The notes beneath the pieces were generated by a model. That model saw only the letters and a list, made by a program, of their open reading frames with translations. It did not search any database and had not been told where the DNA came from. Of a stretch of DNA of 64,000 nucleotides, positions 19,917 to 30,050 are shown piece after piece. The DNA comes from Brachionus manjavacas (taxonomy: Eukaryota; Rotifera; Eurotatoria; Ploima; Brachionidae). The stretch is taken from the NCBI GenBank assembly GCA_019054805.1, contig JAHQIY010000050.1, positions 62,001 to 126,000 on the forward strand, in the 5' to 3' direction. The translations under genes and the position numbers were made by a program. The first letter of the stretch is position 1. The number at the start of each line of letters is the position of its first letter.

Positions 19917-20900
19917 CTAAAGTATGCCAGCTCGAAATATGTTTTTGGATTCAGGATTCATTATTTCCAAAAAACGATCCTTATTAAGTATAACATTTCT
20001 TTGATTGGAAGGAAATGTATTAACATAAATGGCTTCACGAGATGTTCGCGACACAGGCATACTCAACAATGTATATGTACACTCTTGAGCTGATATTTCA
20101 CAACAATTGTTAAGCTTGTTGGCTACCTTTAACAAACGTTGTTTTACGCTCAAATTTCCACGCACAACTTCTTCGACAGTATTTTTAAGTAGTCGTGACA
20201 TTGAAGCATTTGATTTGAGCATGTACGCCGATACATAAGCTGCAGCACCATACGGATCAGTAATAAATTGAATGTCCATATTTGCTCTGTGACGAACATA
20301 AATTGGTTTATTGTATGGATTAACCATTATGTCATTAGATGATCATTTCAAAAAGACTGTAGATCTCTTAATCGAACGTGAAAGTGCTCTCAAATAATCA
20401 ATTTCATTTAATCCAATCATTTCTAAAAATTGTACATAACTAATTGAATATGATGAGTTACCTTTGAATTTTGTATTTATTTCACTCAATTTCTCTCTAA
20501 TCATAAGGAAATTTTCGTAAGCCTTGTGAAAATCGTTATCATCTTTTTTCAAAGGCTATAATTTTGTTGTTTTGTCCAGAATGGGCCATGGAAATCTATA
20601 CTTGCACAAAATGTTACCATGATCATCGGTAATTTTACAGTTCCTTTTGTGCACATGAACTTGATACTTCAATGTTACCTCTTGCAAAATGCAACTAAGA
20701 TTCTCATAATCGTCTTCCTCAATCAAATTGTTTGCTGAACGCTTTGACGTTATGTATTTGTCAATAAATTCGCCGCAATTTTTAACCAATTCTCTTTTAT
20801 CTTGCAAATCTTCATCATATTTTGGAGCATCTATATTCCATGTTATCATTTGAATGTGAGGACTTCCACGATTTTGAAATTCAACACGCCAATCAAACAC
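19917..20900 (-). pseudogene. Helentron Rep catalytic domain
   Basis: The rolling-circle Rep domain lies in three open pieces. The metal-binding motif is FQNRGSPHIQMITW near 20870. Helitron Reps have His-x-His here, and this copy has His-Ile-Gln, so one metal ligand is lost. The catalytic tyrosine pair is in AAAYVSAYMLKSN near 20240 (Tyr-x3-Tyr), intact. Rep nicks and joins the transposon ends. Frame changes at about 20555 and 20335 add to the damage. Confidence 0.78.
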
Positions 20901-20906
20901 AGGATT

Positions 20907-21600
20907 CTATTTAAAGGGTCCATTCAAATTGAAAATGTATTTGAGCAATTCCCCCATTCTATTTTCAAAATATCTTGCCACAATGATTGGATCGCGACTA
21001 ACCATTTCAATACGCTTGTCTCTCGTTATTTTTATCAATTCATCGGCTGAAAGATATTTATTGTCGAGTGTTTTCGATAAAACTTGAATCAATTCATTCC
21101 ATTCTATTTCTGCCGGACTTAATGCTATAAAAAACGACCGACAGCCCAATTGACGAATCATCGCATTTATTTCCATTTTTTTCCACTCCCAATACTGCGG
21201 ACTTGATCTTATTGTTCTCAAAACTATTTGTGCTTCATTTCGAACTATTAAATCTTTTATTTTTGTTTATTTAGAGCATCACGTGCAGTCATCGATTCAA
21301 TTTCTTTTGTTTTTCCTAAGCATGTGTCTATGGCTGCATTTAGTTTTTTGCTTACCAATTGCTTGTACGAGTAAAACAATTTATTTATGTCATTGGAACA
21401 TCGTCTGTCTAATCGACGAAATTCTGATTTGCATCTCATTCCGTATTTGATTTGAAATTTTGGTTGATACGACCACCATATATTTTAATAAACGTCAACT
21501 CTTCGGCATCTTAATCAGAAAGAATTAATCTTGGCTGAATACCTTCGCCTGGCGCTATTGTCTTTACTAAATCGTTGTTGTCAAATAAAAGAATTGTTTG
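20907..21600 (-). pseudogene. Helitron_like_N domain
   Basis: It carries the strongly conserved SSPQYWEWKKMEINAMIRQL and RSFFIALSPAEIEWNEL at 21200-21070. Further upstream come APGEGIQPR and EELTFIKIYGG at 21560-21480. These are standard words of the Helitron helicase-like N-terminal domain. One in-frame TAA (SD-stop-DAEEL, where the second element has Lys) and a frameshift near 21440 interrupt it. Confidence 0.75.
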
Positions 21601-21842
21601 TGCATTTTGAAATTGTTCAACATAATCAGCGTCTTCATTTCTTTTTTCTAACCCTTGTAAATTTGGATAAAGTCTTTTTTAAGTACCAGAAGCCAATGAT
21701 CTATCTTCATTATTCACAATGAAATCTTCAGTCAAATCCACATTGTCAAAATCTGTGTGTTTTTCGAACCATTCGGTTGATAATTTTATGTTATTCTCTT
21801 TGAAAAGGGGCCTATTAGGCAAATATCTAATTGCTTTTAAAA

Positions 21843-22475
21843 TTAAATATGGTCGTAATGAATCAAACTTAGTTTATAGTCCATTCTTCTTTTCAATACC
21901 AACTGAATTGTTTCGGAATGTTCAAATGAACGCGGAAGAAATTCCAATGTTTTTTCTGTATCAATTGGTATATTTACTACATTGCAAGATATTTTTTGTT
22001 GATGATCCCAATTAACCAATTCTTTGATACGTACAAATGGAAGTCTTGGCGAACACAAGCGTTCTTCAACTTCATTTAAATGTTTTAATTCGTCTTGAAG
22101 TACTGGAAATTGTAATCCATTTGACAATGCAAGATTGGGTATTTAATTTTCTCTCACATATTTAGAGCAAGTAACACGAATCCAATTAAATCCACATTCC
22201 GATTTAACATCTACATTAAATATTTGATTGTACAAACTGTTATTTTTACTAAGTGTGAACTTATTTACTGTTCTCTTAAAAAAAAGACCTCCACAACAAA
22301 CACAAACAAACGAGGGACCATTTTGAATTCCTTCCTCATAAACATCTATCAAAAATTTAATATTTGATTTTTGATTTCGTTTATTAAATGAATTTCTTGC
22401 TTGATCTTCAATTCTCAAAGCTTTATCAGATCTTCTATTTCTGTGTTGTTCGGTATTTGACAATTGTTCTTGCAT
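21843..22475 (-). pseudogene. Cys-containing DUF6570-type domain of the Helentron
   Basis: Reads FVCVCCGGLFF, then after about 45 residues IPNLALSNGLQFPVL, DELKHLNEVEERLCSPRLPF, and VVNIPIDTEKTLEFLPR. This pattern is found N-terminal to Helitron Rep domains and matches the DUF6570 family as I know it. A TAA separates CSKYVREN from IPNLALSNG. The Cys pairs may bind zinc. Confidence 0.7.
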
Positions 22476-22905
22476 TCTGTATTCAATATTTTTTTTCCTT
22501 CAATCATGCTCGATTGTGTTTGCATTTTGTTCATTGTTTCGATATATGGAATCACTTCTTCTAAATTGATGCTCTTCAGTGTTTCTAGCCTGTTCCTTTT
22601 CTCTGTATTGTTGATCTTGTCTTCTTAGTTGATGCACTTCAGTGTCTCTTAGCTGTTCTTCTTCTCTAAAATCATGATCGAGTCTTCTTACACTACGCTG
22701 ATAAGTATTTACTATCTATTCATCATTTCTAAAAATTGTATCCTGCCTTCTAACTTGATGTTCATTTGTATTTCGAATTTGTTCAAGTTCTCTATATTCC
22801 GGATCTGTTCTTCTCATTTGATGTTCTTGAGTGTTTCTTGATTGCTCATAATTTCTAATTTGACAAAGCTCAAGACGTCTGGCGACGTCTCTTGCCTAGC
22901 CATAC
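22476..22905 (-). repeat. Coding tandem repeat, 21 residues (63 bp) per unit
   Basis: At least six diverged units of the pattern E-Q-x-R-N-T-x-E-H-Q-x-R-R-x-D-x-x-Y-R-x-x. Examples are EQLRDTEVHQLRRQDQQYREK and EQARNTEEHQFRRSDSIYRNN. They sit directly N-terminal to the DUF6570-type domain. One unit has TAG at the Gln of 'EQ', and another has TGA after EHD. The repeats are charged and probably helical; similar Arg/Glu-rich repeats precede the Rep region in many Helitron proteins. Confidence 0.8.
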
Positions 22906-22967
22906 TATGGTTTATTTTAGGCTTGATTTAATTAAACTGAAATTGTTTTTTTTCAAAAATCGTTTTA

Positions 22968-23650
22968 ACTTAAATATTGTCTTTTAGTGCTTTTGTTAAA
23001 ATTTAACTTACAGGTATAATGTCCAGAGTTAGATGCGTCTCCAAGATGAAAACAAATTGTTGTAAGCTCATAAATTCTGTCATTTAAATTTGATTCCATA
23101 TAATTGCTCAAGTTTAATTCTTCTTGAAAATCAATAGAATTTGTCAATTTTCTAACAGTACCAAAATTATCTACCTTTTTTTCTTTAGAAATTTGATAAG
23201 AATATTGAAATAAATTTTTTTAAAAAATTAAATTACTCTAAATCTTTTGAGTATTATTATCAAATTGTCCTTCATTGCATTTAGTTTAGAACTTGAAGAA
23301 AAGGTTTGATTCGAATTGCACTGATTGCAAAACGTATCCTCAATCAATTCATCACGAATAAATATTTCCAAACAATCGTTCATTTAATAACAATTCGAAT
23401 CCATTGGCAATTGTAAGCAAAGATTTGTAAAAGTGATTTGTTTTTGATGCATTGAATTTTTGCCACATTTCATTTTCTGCATTGTTACGAATATAAAGCT
23501 TTGACTCATTTGATTATGAGTAAACTTGAAATTTTCAAAAACATCTTCTAAACTATCGTTTGATCTAAGTCCACGTTATCCAATCTCAATCTCAATTACA
23601 CACTCATCAAAATAACCCATGAATTGTATGAGAAATTCATGAGCATCGTG
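22968..23650 (-). pseudogene. USP-type deubiquitinase domain (peptidase C19), catalytic C-terminal half, with a 62-bp intron
   Basis: The USP signature is clear. HDAHEFLIQFM (the QHDAQEFL box) begins at 23650. Next come KCGKNSMHQKQ and LIEDTFCNQCNS (zinc-finger Cys pairs), then DNLIIILKRF, and finally YELTTICFHLGDASNSGHYTC (quoted in part: GDASNSGHYTC), which supplies the catalytic His. After LKRFR the frame continues across a GT...AG intron at 23236-23175 into VDNFGTVRKL, in phase. Two TAA codons interrupt it (after EIEIG and after DSNCY). USPs cleave ubiquitin from proteins. The matching Cys box is at 24205-24330. Confidence 0.85.
23175..23236 (-). other. Short GT-AG intron inside the Helentron USP domain
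   Basis: On the minus strand it begins GTAATT and ends AAAAAAAG, 62 bp, AT-rich. Removing it joins LKRFR to VDNFG in phase 0, as expected between the last USP core strands. The size fits other introns in this window (45-62 bp). Confidence 0.65.
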
Positions 23651-23712
23651 CGATCAAATCGTGTAAAAGTCTCACTTAATTTCGACTCGTACATTTGATC
23701 GAAAAAATTTAG

Positions 23713-24190
23713 TTACAAATTTTTAAATGCTTTTTGGTTTAATCTTTTTGTTATATTAAAACCTTCGTACACTAAATTAACATATGTATCAACCAAATTG
23801 TACTCGTCTTGATCATAGGCAAATTGATGTTGGTATATTTGATCTTGTCTTCGTAATTTATGCTCTTGACTATTTCTAATTTGTTCATTGATCCTATATT
23901 CGACATCGTTAAATCTTTTATTTTTCTTTAGAAAAGTGTTTTTTAATTGTTCGTATTGTTTTTCGAACAAATCTTCACGTTTAACTTGTTTACTTGTTTT
24001 TTGAATTGATTTTTCGACATTTCTAAAATTCTCATCTTCTCTTTTCTTTCTCATCCATTCTCTTTTTTATTCTTTTCGTTTATCTTGCAATCCAAACTCC
24101 CTATCAAATTCTATGCTTTTCATTTCAAAAATTGTTTTTTCTATAGATTTTTGTTTGTATTTGTGTTCAATTACATTTTTCAATACCATG
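23713..24190 (-). pseudogene. Charged helical segment with one more 21-residue repeat unit
   Basis: A 113-codon open stretch plus upstream sequence, Lys/Glu/Arg/Gln-rich. It includes RNSQEHKLRRQDQIYQHQF, a clear unit of the repeat seen at 22476-22905, followed by YNLVDTYVNLVYEGF, which faintly echoes the start of the DUF6570-type domain (FLIDVYEEG). It lies between the USP Cys box and the USP catalytic half. It may be an insertion or duplication within the USP domain. Confidence 0.5.
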
Positions 24191-24204
24191 TCGAATTAAT
24201 TAAT

Positions 24205-24330
24205 TCATTAAACTACGGAACCGACAAAACAAGTGTTAATTAAATTTGGAATTCCTTTGCCAACAAAGTAAGAATTTCGATCGTAGTCAAAGTTTTTCAA
24301 TAGTGAAATGTTTCTAAACAATTAATTTTC
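24205..24330 (-). pseudogene. USP Cys box
   Basis: Minus-strand frame reading NFDYDRNSYFVGKGIPNLI then NTCFVGSVV followed by TAA. It matches the USP Cys box (G-L-x-N-x-G-N-T-C-F-x-N-S-V-L-Q). The candidate nucleophile Cys codon is at 24229-24231. The TAA falls exactly where the family has Gln. The Gly before Asn-Thr-Cys is replaced by Ile. Confidence 0.7.
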
Positions 24331-24508
24331 TTATTGTTAATTGTCCGCTCATTATTCGTTGGTTAAAATTCTTTTTCGATAAATTTTTCTAAATATCTAA
24401 AATGAAAAGAAAAATTTATTTAAAAATTAAAACAAAACTAAAAGAAAAAAGGGTTAGTATTAGGCATATTGAACATTGCCTTTTGAATAATTACCATGTT
24501 TTACTCTG

Positions 24509-25140
24509 CTAAAATAAAAGTAAATCAAAAAAATTGTAATAATTACAAGAAATAAAATTCCAAAAAAAAATTAAAATTGTTGAAAAAAAATTTCTTATCA
24601 GATCATAAATATTTCCAATTTTGTTTGCAAACCATTGCACATTTGTTTCCATTGGATTGGTTTCGATCGAATTTCCATATACGTCCAATTTTGAATCCAC
24701 TTTAAGCGAGTCCATTACAACAAAAGGCGAATTAAAAAATGACGAATCATCTTTCAAAATATGTGTGTTCTCAATAAAGTCCGTTCCGTTCAACAAGTAA
24801 GCGTGATGATTGTATAAATTTTTTAAATCGCCTGTTTCAATTTAAAATCAGTAGAATGATGGGATTAAATTTGAAATGCGAAGAGTATTTTGTGACAATC
24901 TTTCCACTAGAACGGTTTTTTTATTTGACACTCTTAACATTATTGATTGATCACATTCGAAAGCTTTTTTTTAAATTTTGGATTATTATATTATTTGGCC
25001 GTATGTAACCTGATCTGAATTTATTTGAATTTTGAATGCGATATTCAATTTGTAAATGTTAAGTGCATTCTTTTGAATCAACTTGTTTTTTGATGCGAAT
25101 TTTGTCTATTTTCGAACAAAGTGGTATAAATACTTGGCCA
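24509..25140 (-). pseudogene. Decayed upstream reading frame, unknown
   Basis: A 95-codon open stretch (24796-24509) with TNVQWFANKIGNIYDLIR and a hydrophobic, membrane-like end (FFSTILIFFWNFISC). Upstream to 25140, frames such as PLCSKIDKIRIKKQVDSKEC continue with scattered stops. Because strand and decay match the Helentron it may be an extra ORF of that element. Function not recognised. Confidence 0.35.
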
Positions 25141-25733
25141 TTGTTAATGTAAAAAAGGAAATTTTCATTATCTTAAAAACAAATTAAAAAATTCAAATTA
25201 TCGAATTAAAAATTAATTAAATATTTATTACCTTTATGGGTTAGATTCAAGAACGTATCTTAAAGATGAAGGTTTTGTTTAATTGAATTGATAAAAATGC
25301 TACAATGTAATTGTTTAATCATTTCCAGCATGACAAATGTTGAATAATCTTGTTCAGAAACTAAAAGCCTATTTTTTCTTTCTCTGTAAAATGACTAAAT
25401 GATTACTTTGATCTGGGAAGGTTTTCAAGCTTATCCTTAATGACTTAGCTTTCAGCGTGTAAAATTAAATACATCCTATCATGCGCTAGGTGAAAATCAC
25501 CAGGGTAGAAAGAATGGTAGAGTCCCTTTGATGTTTTCCAAAGTCAAATCCACAATCTTTAATATAACCAGTCACCATAAAAAGATAATTTCTCTCGATG
25601 AATAAAGAACTTATCTTTTAAACCCATCATTCACTTAATCTATTTTAATCATATCAGTAAAATGTATTAACCTTTCATATTGACAATTGTGAATATCCTC
25701 TCTATCCCATATTATTGAACTTTGAGGCGTTTT
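25141..25733. other. Non-coding sequence upstream of the Helentron
   Basis: No convincing frame or repeat. Around 25490-25560 the sequence is less AT-rich (caccagggtagaaagaatgg), without recognisable content. Confidence 0.4.
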
Positions 25734-25925
25734 TCAAAATTCATCTTCTGCATAGCATGTTTCAATTGAGTTGTGAAAAATATTTTGCTTTTTATTTTGA
25801 GCGAATACAATCTTTACATTGAAATGACATTCGTAAAAAGTTTTTTCAATTGTTGCAAAATAAAATGGATATTTTTCGACAACATCCTGTGAAAACGAGC
25901 AAGTGTTTTTGTTAGTACATATCAT
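25734..25925 (-). other. Short open frame, unknown
   Basis: A 63-codon ATG-initiated frame (MICTNKNTCSFSQDVV...) with four cysteines and no known motif. It may be a decayed exon of the upstream Helentron ORF. Confidence 0.2.
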
Positions 25926-26015
25926 ATTGAATTTTGAAAATCTTAATCCAAAAAAATAATAAATTGTTTGCGTTAAACCACTTATTAGGTTTTCAAGATT
26001 TTACTTTCCAAGTAA

Positions 26016-26060
26016 AAAAAATCTAGGTATTACGTTTGTCGTGTCCGTCCGTCTGTCCGT
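26016..26060 (+). repeat. H48-associated half repeat with gtcc microrepeat
   Basis: The sequence aatctaggtattacgtttg continuing into tcgtgtccgtccgtctg repeats 16585-16628 almost exactly. The left half of the 48-bp hairpin is missing here. It marks a truncated copy of the small element at 16544-16742. Confidence 0.65.
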
Positions 26061-26635
26061 TGACAGGCCCAAATGGACGAAGGAAACAAGCTAAAGCACT
26101 GAAAATATGTGAGCATAATCTTTTAATTATAAGAAGAGTGCTCGCAAAATTTCAAACCCACACACAACTTACTTTTAAAATTTTGGCATTTTTCCCCCCA
26201 AAAACGTCAATTTACGTCGGAAAAATCATTCAATCTAAATTCTAAACAAAAAATTGAATTTGAAAGCAAAAAAAATATTCTAGAAAATGGAATTGAAGGT
26301 TTAAATCATGTGCTAAGGCAATGTGAAATTTTAGTACATTTTTAAAATATTCCAAATTTTTAATCGAAAAATAATAAAACTAAATTTACTGCTCAATTTA
26401 AATTGAAATTAATGTTTGTACAAAAATGTACAAATCTTTTACAATATGTTTTATTATTTTCCAAATTATCTTTTTTTATATATTGATCAACTTATCATTT
26501 TAATCAATTAAAAAAAGATGCACTTATTTTGTCTTCTTTAAAACAGACTTTTAAAATATTTAATTTTGCAATAAATTTTTAAAACACATGTTATTTGAGA
26601 TCAAAAAACTATCTGATAGAAAATGTTCATTTTGT
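26061..26635. other. AT-rich non-coding sequence
   Basis: Apart from a short open frame downstream of the gtcc repeat, probably by chance, nothing recognisable. Confidence 0.5.
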
Positions 26636-28152
26636 GGTAGAAATGACTGTTCAGTTCAAAATGGAGGCTGTCCCCATTACTGTCATCAATCTCCTATTGG
26701 ATCTCATTGTTACTGTCCTCTAGGCTTTCAGACTTCCAATTTGACCAATTATTAAATATATGAAGACATTGATGGGTGGTGTAGTTCTGGACCCAAGATC
26801 TGAACATAGGCTTATATTTTGGACAGATTGGGGCAAGTATCCGCGGATAGAACGAGCAAGCATGGATGGTACAAACCGGACTGTTTTGATTTCGACCAAA
26901 CTTTACTGGCCAAATGGTCTGGCTATGGATATGGTACGAGAACGTATTTATTTTGCGGATGCACATCTTGACTACATCGAGTCTTGTGACTACAATGGAA
27001 ACAACCGTGTTCAAGTAATCAGCAACGATTTGATGCTTCGTCATCTACACAGCTTGGCCTTTTTCGAGCATAACATTTTTTGGCTTGACCGTGGACACTA
27101 TAAAGTTCTTAAATTAGACCGACTCAGTCCAAAAAATAAAACAACCATTGCTGACATATAATCACGAGCCCTGACTTTAAAAGTGGTCCACGAGCTGCTA
27201 CAACCTCAAGAACAAAATCCCTGTCTCACTTCCAACTGCGAACAGCTTTGTCTTTTGGCCAAAAATCAGCAAAGTTTTACATGCGAATGCCAAATAGGAT
27301 ACCTCAAAGATCCCATCAACAAAAATAGATGCAGCATTGATCAATCAGAATTTCTACTAGTTCTAAACAAAACATTATCGGTGGCCACTCTTTCCTGCTC
27401 AAGACACCTATTTTTCAAATTTGGAGCGTGAATCAGGTTTTCTATGGGACCGAATGGTCACTTTAAATGACATTAAATCTGGATTCGATTTTACTTATAA
27501 CTTTGTTGACCAAATAATTTACTGGCTGGGGCATGACTGGTCAAATTCTGGTCTTACAATAAACAAAATTAAATTTGATGGTGAGCAGCGAGGCCAATTG
27601 TCTGCAGACAAAAGCCAAAGCTTTGGATACATTTATTGTCTTGATTTTGACACCTAGTCACGAAACATATTCCTTGGCAACATTCAAGAGTCTCAAATTG
27701 AAGTGATCAATGTGGATAATTTTCACCGAGCTGTCATTTTTTCCGGTTCTGTGCACCAGCTAGGTGTTGGACAGCCAATTAGCATAGCGGTCAATTCGGA
27801 GGACCATGAAATCTATTGGATAGACAAAGGCTTTGACTCGGTGCCCATGAAAATTGCTGCTGTCAATATGGACGGAAGTTCGAGTCGCATATTGGTAAAA
27901 AATGATCTAATCAAACCTTTGGCGCTTACTTACCATGAAAAGTCGCGCAGGCTCTACTGGTCTGATTCAGGCCGAAAAAAAATCGAGTCTATTTCACTAG
28001 ATGATTTGGAGGACCGTCGAACAACAGTGACCGATTTAGATCACGTGACAGCTGAAGACGAAACAAATGCCAATTGTACTCGAAGAGCGTGTGGACCAAA
28101 TGAATTGCAATTCAAAAATGGCCTGTGTATCAATTCGGCTTATAAATGGTAA
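26636..28152 (+). pseudogene. LDL-receptor-related protein (LRP-type) pseudogene
   Basis: The order is an EGF-like module (NDCSVQNGGCPHYCHQ, SHCYCPLGF, then EDIDG), YWTD-type propeller blades (IFWTDWGKYPRIERASMDG, WPNGLAMD), another EGF-like module (CLTSNCEQLC...FTCECQIGYL) and a second run of blades (EIYWIDKGFDSVPMKIAAVN, RLYWSDSGRKKIES), ending NELQFKNGLC. This is the extracellular layout of LRP receptors. There is a deletion with frame change at about 26780, where the EGF jumps into the end of a propeller. In-frame stops lie at 27159-27161 and 27655-27657, with a frameshift near 27410. No ligand-binding class A repeats, transmembrane segment or cytoplasmic tail are present. No introns are visible, so a processed or segmental copy are both possible. 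Confidence 0.85.
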
Positions 28153-28403
28153 CTAATTAACCATTAAAATATTACTTAAAGTTTATTTTATTTTTTCCTA
28201 GTCACAATTTCAGAATTTTAAGATAAGAAAAAAAGCTTTGTTTTAATTTATTATTAATAAATTCATATCTCTAAATTTTTTATTGCAATGTTAATTTAAA
28301 TATTTTAAGTAAAATTATTTACCAATTTTTAAATTACTTATTTTTAAAATTCTTTTTGCTTAAGCTTTTTGTGTAAAAGATAAACCAAGGAAAAAACAAA
28401 TTA
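28153..28403. other. AT-rich intergenic sequence
   Basis: Short non-coding AT-rich stretch between the LRP pseudogene and the palindrome. Confidence 0.5.
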
Positions 28404-28439
28404 TACTCCTCATAATTATAATTATAATTATGAGGAGTA
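28404..28439. repeat. Perfect 36-bp palindrome
   Basis: tactcctcataattataa mirrored by its exact reverse complement, giving a perfect 36-bp palindrome with no spacer. It can form a cruciform. No other copy was noticed in the window. Confidence 0.85.
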
Positions 28440-28496
28440 AAATTCTCAAAATAAAATATTTATAAAATTTATTTGTGATTCCAGTAATCCAGAAAC

Positions 28497-28700
28497 GTCC
28501 ATTTATTCTTTTATTATCTTATGGACAACTTGAATGACGAGGCGTCCATTTATTCTTTTATTTCCTTATGGACAACATGAATGACGAGGCGTCCATTTAT
28601 TCTTTTATTACCTTATGGACAACTTTATTGACGAGGCCTCCATTGTTTCTTTTAGTTTAATTTTAGGTCCATTTTACCTTTTTTTATATATATGGTCAAC
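28497..28700 (+). repeat. 47-bp tandem repeat, about four units
   Basis: Units start at 28497, 28544, 28591 and (diverged) 28638, exactly 47 bp apart. Each reads gtccatttattcttttatt...cttatggacaac...gaatgacgagg and contains an internal gtccat...atggac inverted pair. It lies just upstream of the gene at 28777. Confidence 0.85.
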
Positions 28701-28776
28701 TTGAGTGACTAGAATTATTTTTTTATCTTTTTTAAATTCTTTTTAGAAAAAGAAAGTGTTTTTTAACTTTTTTAAA

Positions 28777-29633
28777 ATGGATACAAATGATCAAACAAGA
28801 AAATCATCTTCTATTTCATCAAGAAAGTCAATTGGCTCAGCAAAATTTGTGAAAAGAGACATCCTTCAGCTTTACAGGAAAGCTTTTCATGAATATGATA
28901 AAATATTTAACATTCGAAAGAAGAATTTTCAACAGTTTAAATCATTAATGAAAGGTTTTTTTATTTTAAAATGGTTAAGCGAATTATAAATTTATTTTTA
29001 GCGAGGGGATTGAAATTTTCCATTGAAGAGAAAGAAATGGAAGATATTTCGAGAAACAGGGGTTTGATTAATTTCTGGGTTCAATTTGATGGTCAACATA
29101 CATTCCATCTTAAAGAAAATGATACCGGAGCTCTAAATGATGTTTTGAAATTTAAGCACAAAGAGCTTGAAAAAGAGGTAAAATAATTAAATAAATAAAA
29201 TTTTTTTAGAATTAATTCTTTGTTTTTTAAGGGAAGCATCGATTTATAGCGAAAATAGAACATTTTCCTCATTCAATGATTTTAATACAGTAGGGTTCCT
29301 GAATTCTTACAAAAAATTGAATTTTAAATTTATCCTTTCAGAATGAAGAACTGGAACGTGAACGTATCAGAAATTGTGAATTGAAATGAAAAAAAAATTT
29401 TAATGAAAAAAGGTTTCAATTTGCCCGATTGTGATTTGCCTGAATTTTGTCATGGTAGGTTTAAAATTTCAATTGTTAAATATTTTATTTTTAATTAAAA
29501 GAGAATGAGATTGAACTTCCGCCTTTTCCAATGGACGATTCCATTTACTCAAAGAATATTATTGACTTTGACATGGTCAGTAAAACATTTGTCACAGAAA
29601 TACTTGATGAGACTGAGGAATTTAAATAAGCAA
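28777..29633 (+). pseudogene. Multi-exon gene of unknown function with ~45-bp introns
   Basis: The ATG at 28777 opens MDTNDQTRKSSSISSRKSIG. A plausible intron (GT at about 28955, AG at about 29001) leads to RGLKFSIEEKEMEDISRNRG...FWVQFDGQHTFHLKEN. Further exon-like pieces follow: NEELERERIRNC after the AG at about 29340, and DLPEFCH joined over a 47-bp intron (29455-29501) to ENEIELPPFPMDDSIYS, ending DETEEFK-TAA at about 29630. The frame stays open for another ~45 codons after that TAA, and splice phases do not all agree, so it may be degenerate. It precedes the chromodomain-like frame. No family recognised. Confidence 0.35.
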
Positions 29634-29810
29634 TTAACCAAACACAACAATTCACGAACAATCATCTAGTTCAATCGATGGAAACTTGTGAATTAATTAA
29701 AGCAAAAAGTTTAATAAAATCATCCATTACGATTTCCAAATTAAATGATAATGATTCCTCAAAAGTAAAATTAAAAAAAAAATTAGCTTTAATAATTTTC
29801 TTCATTGATA

Positions 29811-29942
29811 ATGCCAGATTATGTCCATCCCGATGACATTTATTTTGACTTCGATAAAGTCTTGGGCTACCGAAGAAAGGAGGGGAAAAAACAGGTCAAA
29901 ATAAAATGGTCCAAAATTGGTGGAAAAGATTTTAAGCCGTAA
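29811..29942 (+). other. Short chromodomain-like frame
   Basis: A 44-codon frame, MPDYVHPDDIYFDFDKVLGY then RRKEGKKQVKIKWSKIGGKDFKP. The order Asp/Phe-x-hydrophobic-x-x-hydrophobic-Leu, basic turn, (V/I)KIKW, then Pro resembles a chromodomain (Y-x-V-E-x-I-L ... Y-L-V-K-W). It lacks the third tryptophan/tyrosine cage residue. It may be a last exon of the gene at 28777 or a chance frame. Confidence 0.3.
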
Positions 29943-30050
29943 TTTATAAATATATTTAATTTTTTTTTTAATAACCACTTACCCCAATAACAAAAAAAAA
30001 AGAAAATTTTGCTTAATAAAATTGGAAATGAAAAAACCAATGTGTTGTTT

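Larger units (their letters stand above)
16864..24330 (-). mobile_element. Large decayed Helentron with a USP protease domain
   Basis: A minus-strand remnant of a Helitron-like element. In transcription order: USP Cys box, a charged repeat region, USP catalytic half, 21-residue repeats, a Cys-containing DUF6570-type domain, Helitron_like_N, Rep (HUH/YxxxY), linker, Pif1-type helicase and apurinic-type endonuclease. The C-terminal endonuclease places it with Helentrons and not classical Helitrons. Dozens of stops and frameshifts are present, so it is dead. Exact termini are not defined; upstream remnants to 25925 may belong to it. Confidence 0.8.

Noticed and set aside
17640..28152. Reassigned genetic code (TAA/TAG = Gln), suggested by many stops at Gln positions
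   Set aside because: The intact SMPD4, oxidase and GTPase frames (745, 647 and 1,685 codons) use CAA/CAG for Gln, have no in-frame TAA or TAG, and end in TGA, TAG and TAA at natural protein ends. C-to-T decay explains the pattern.
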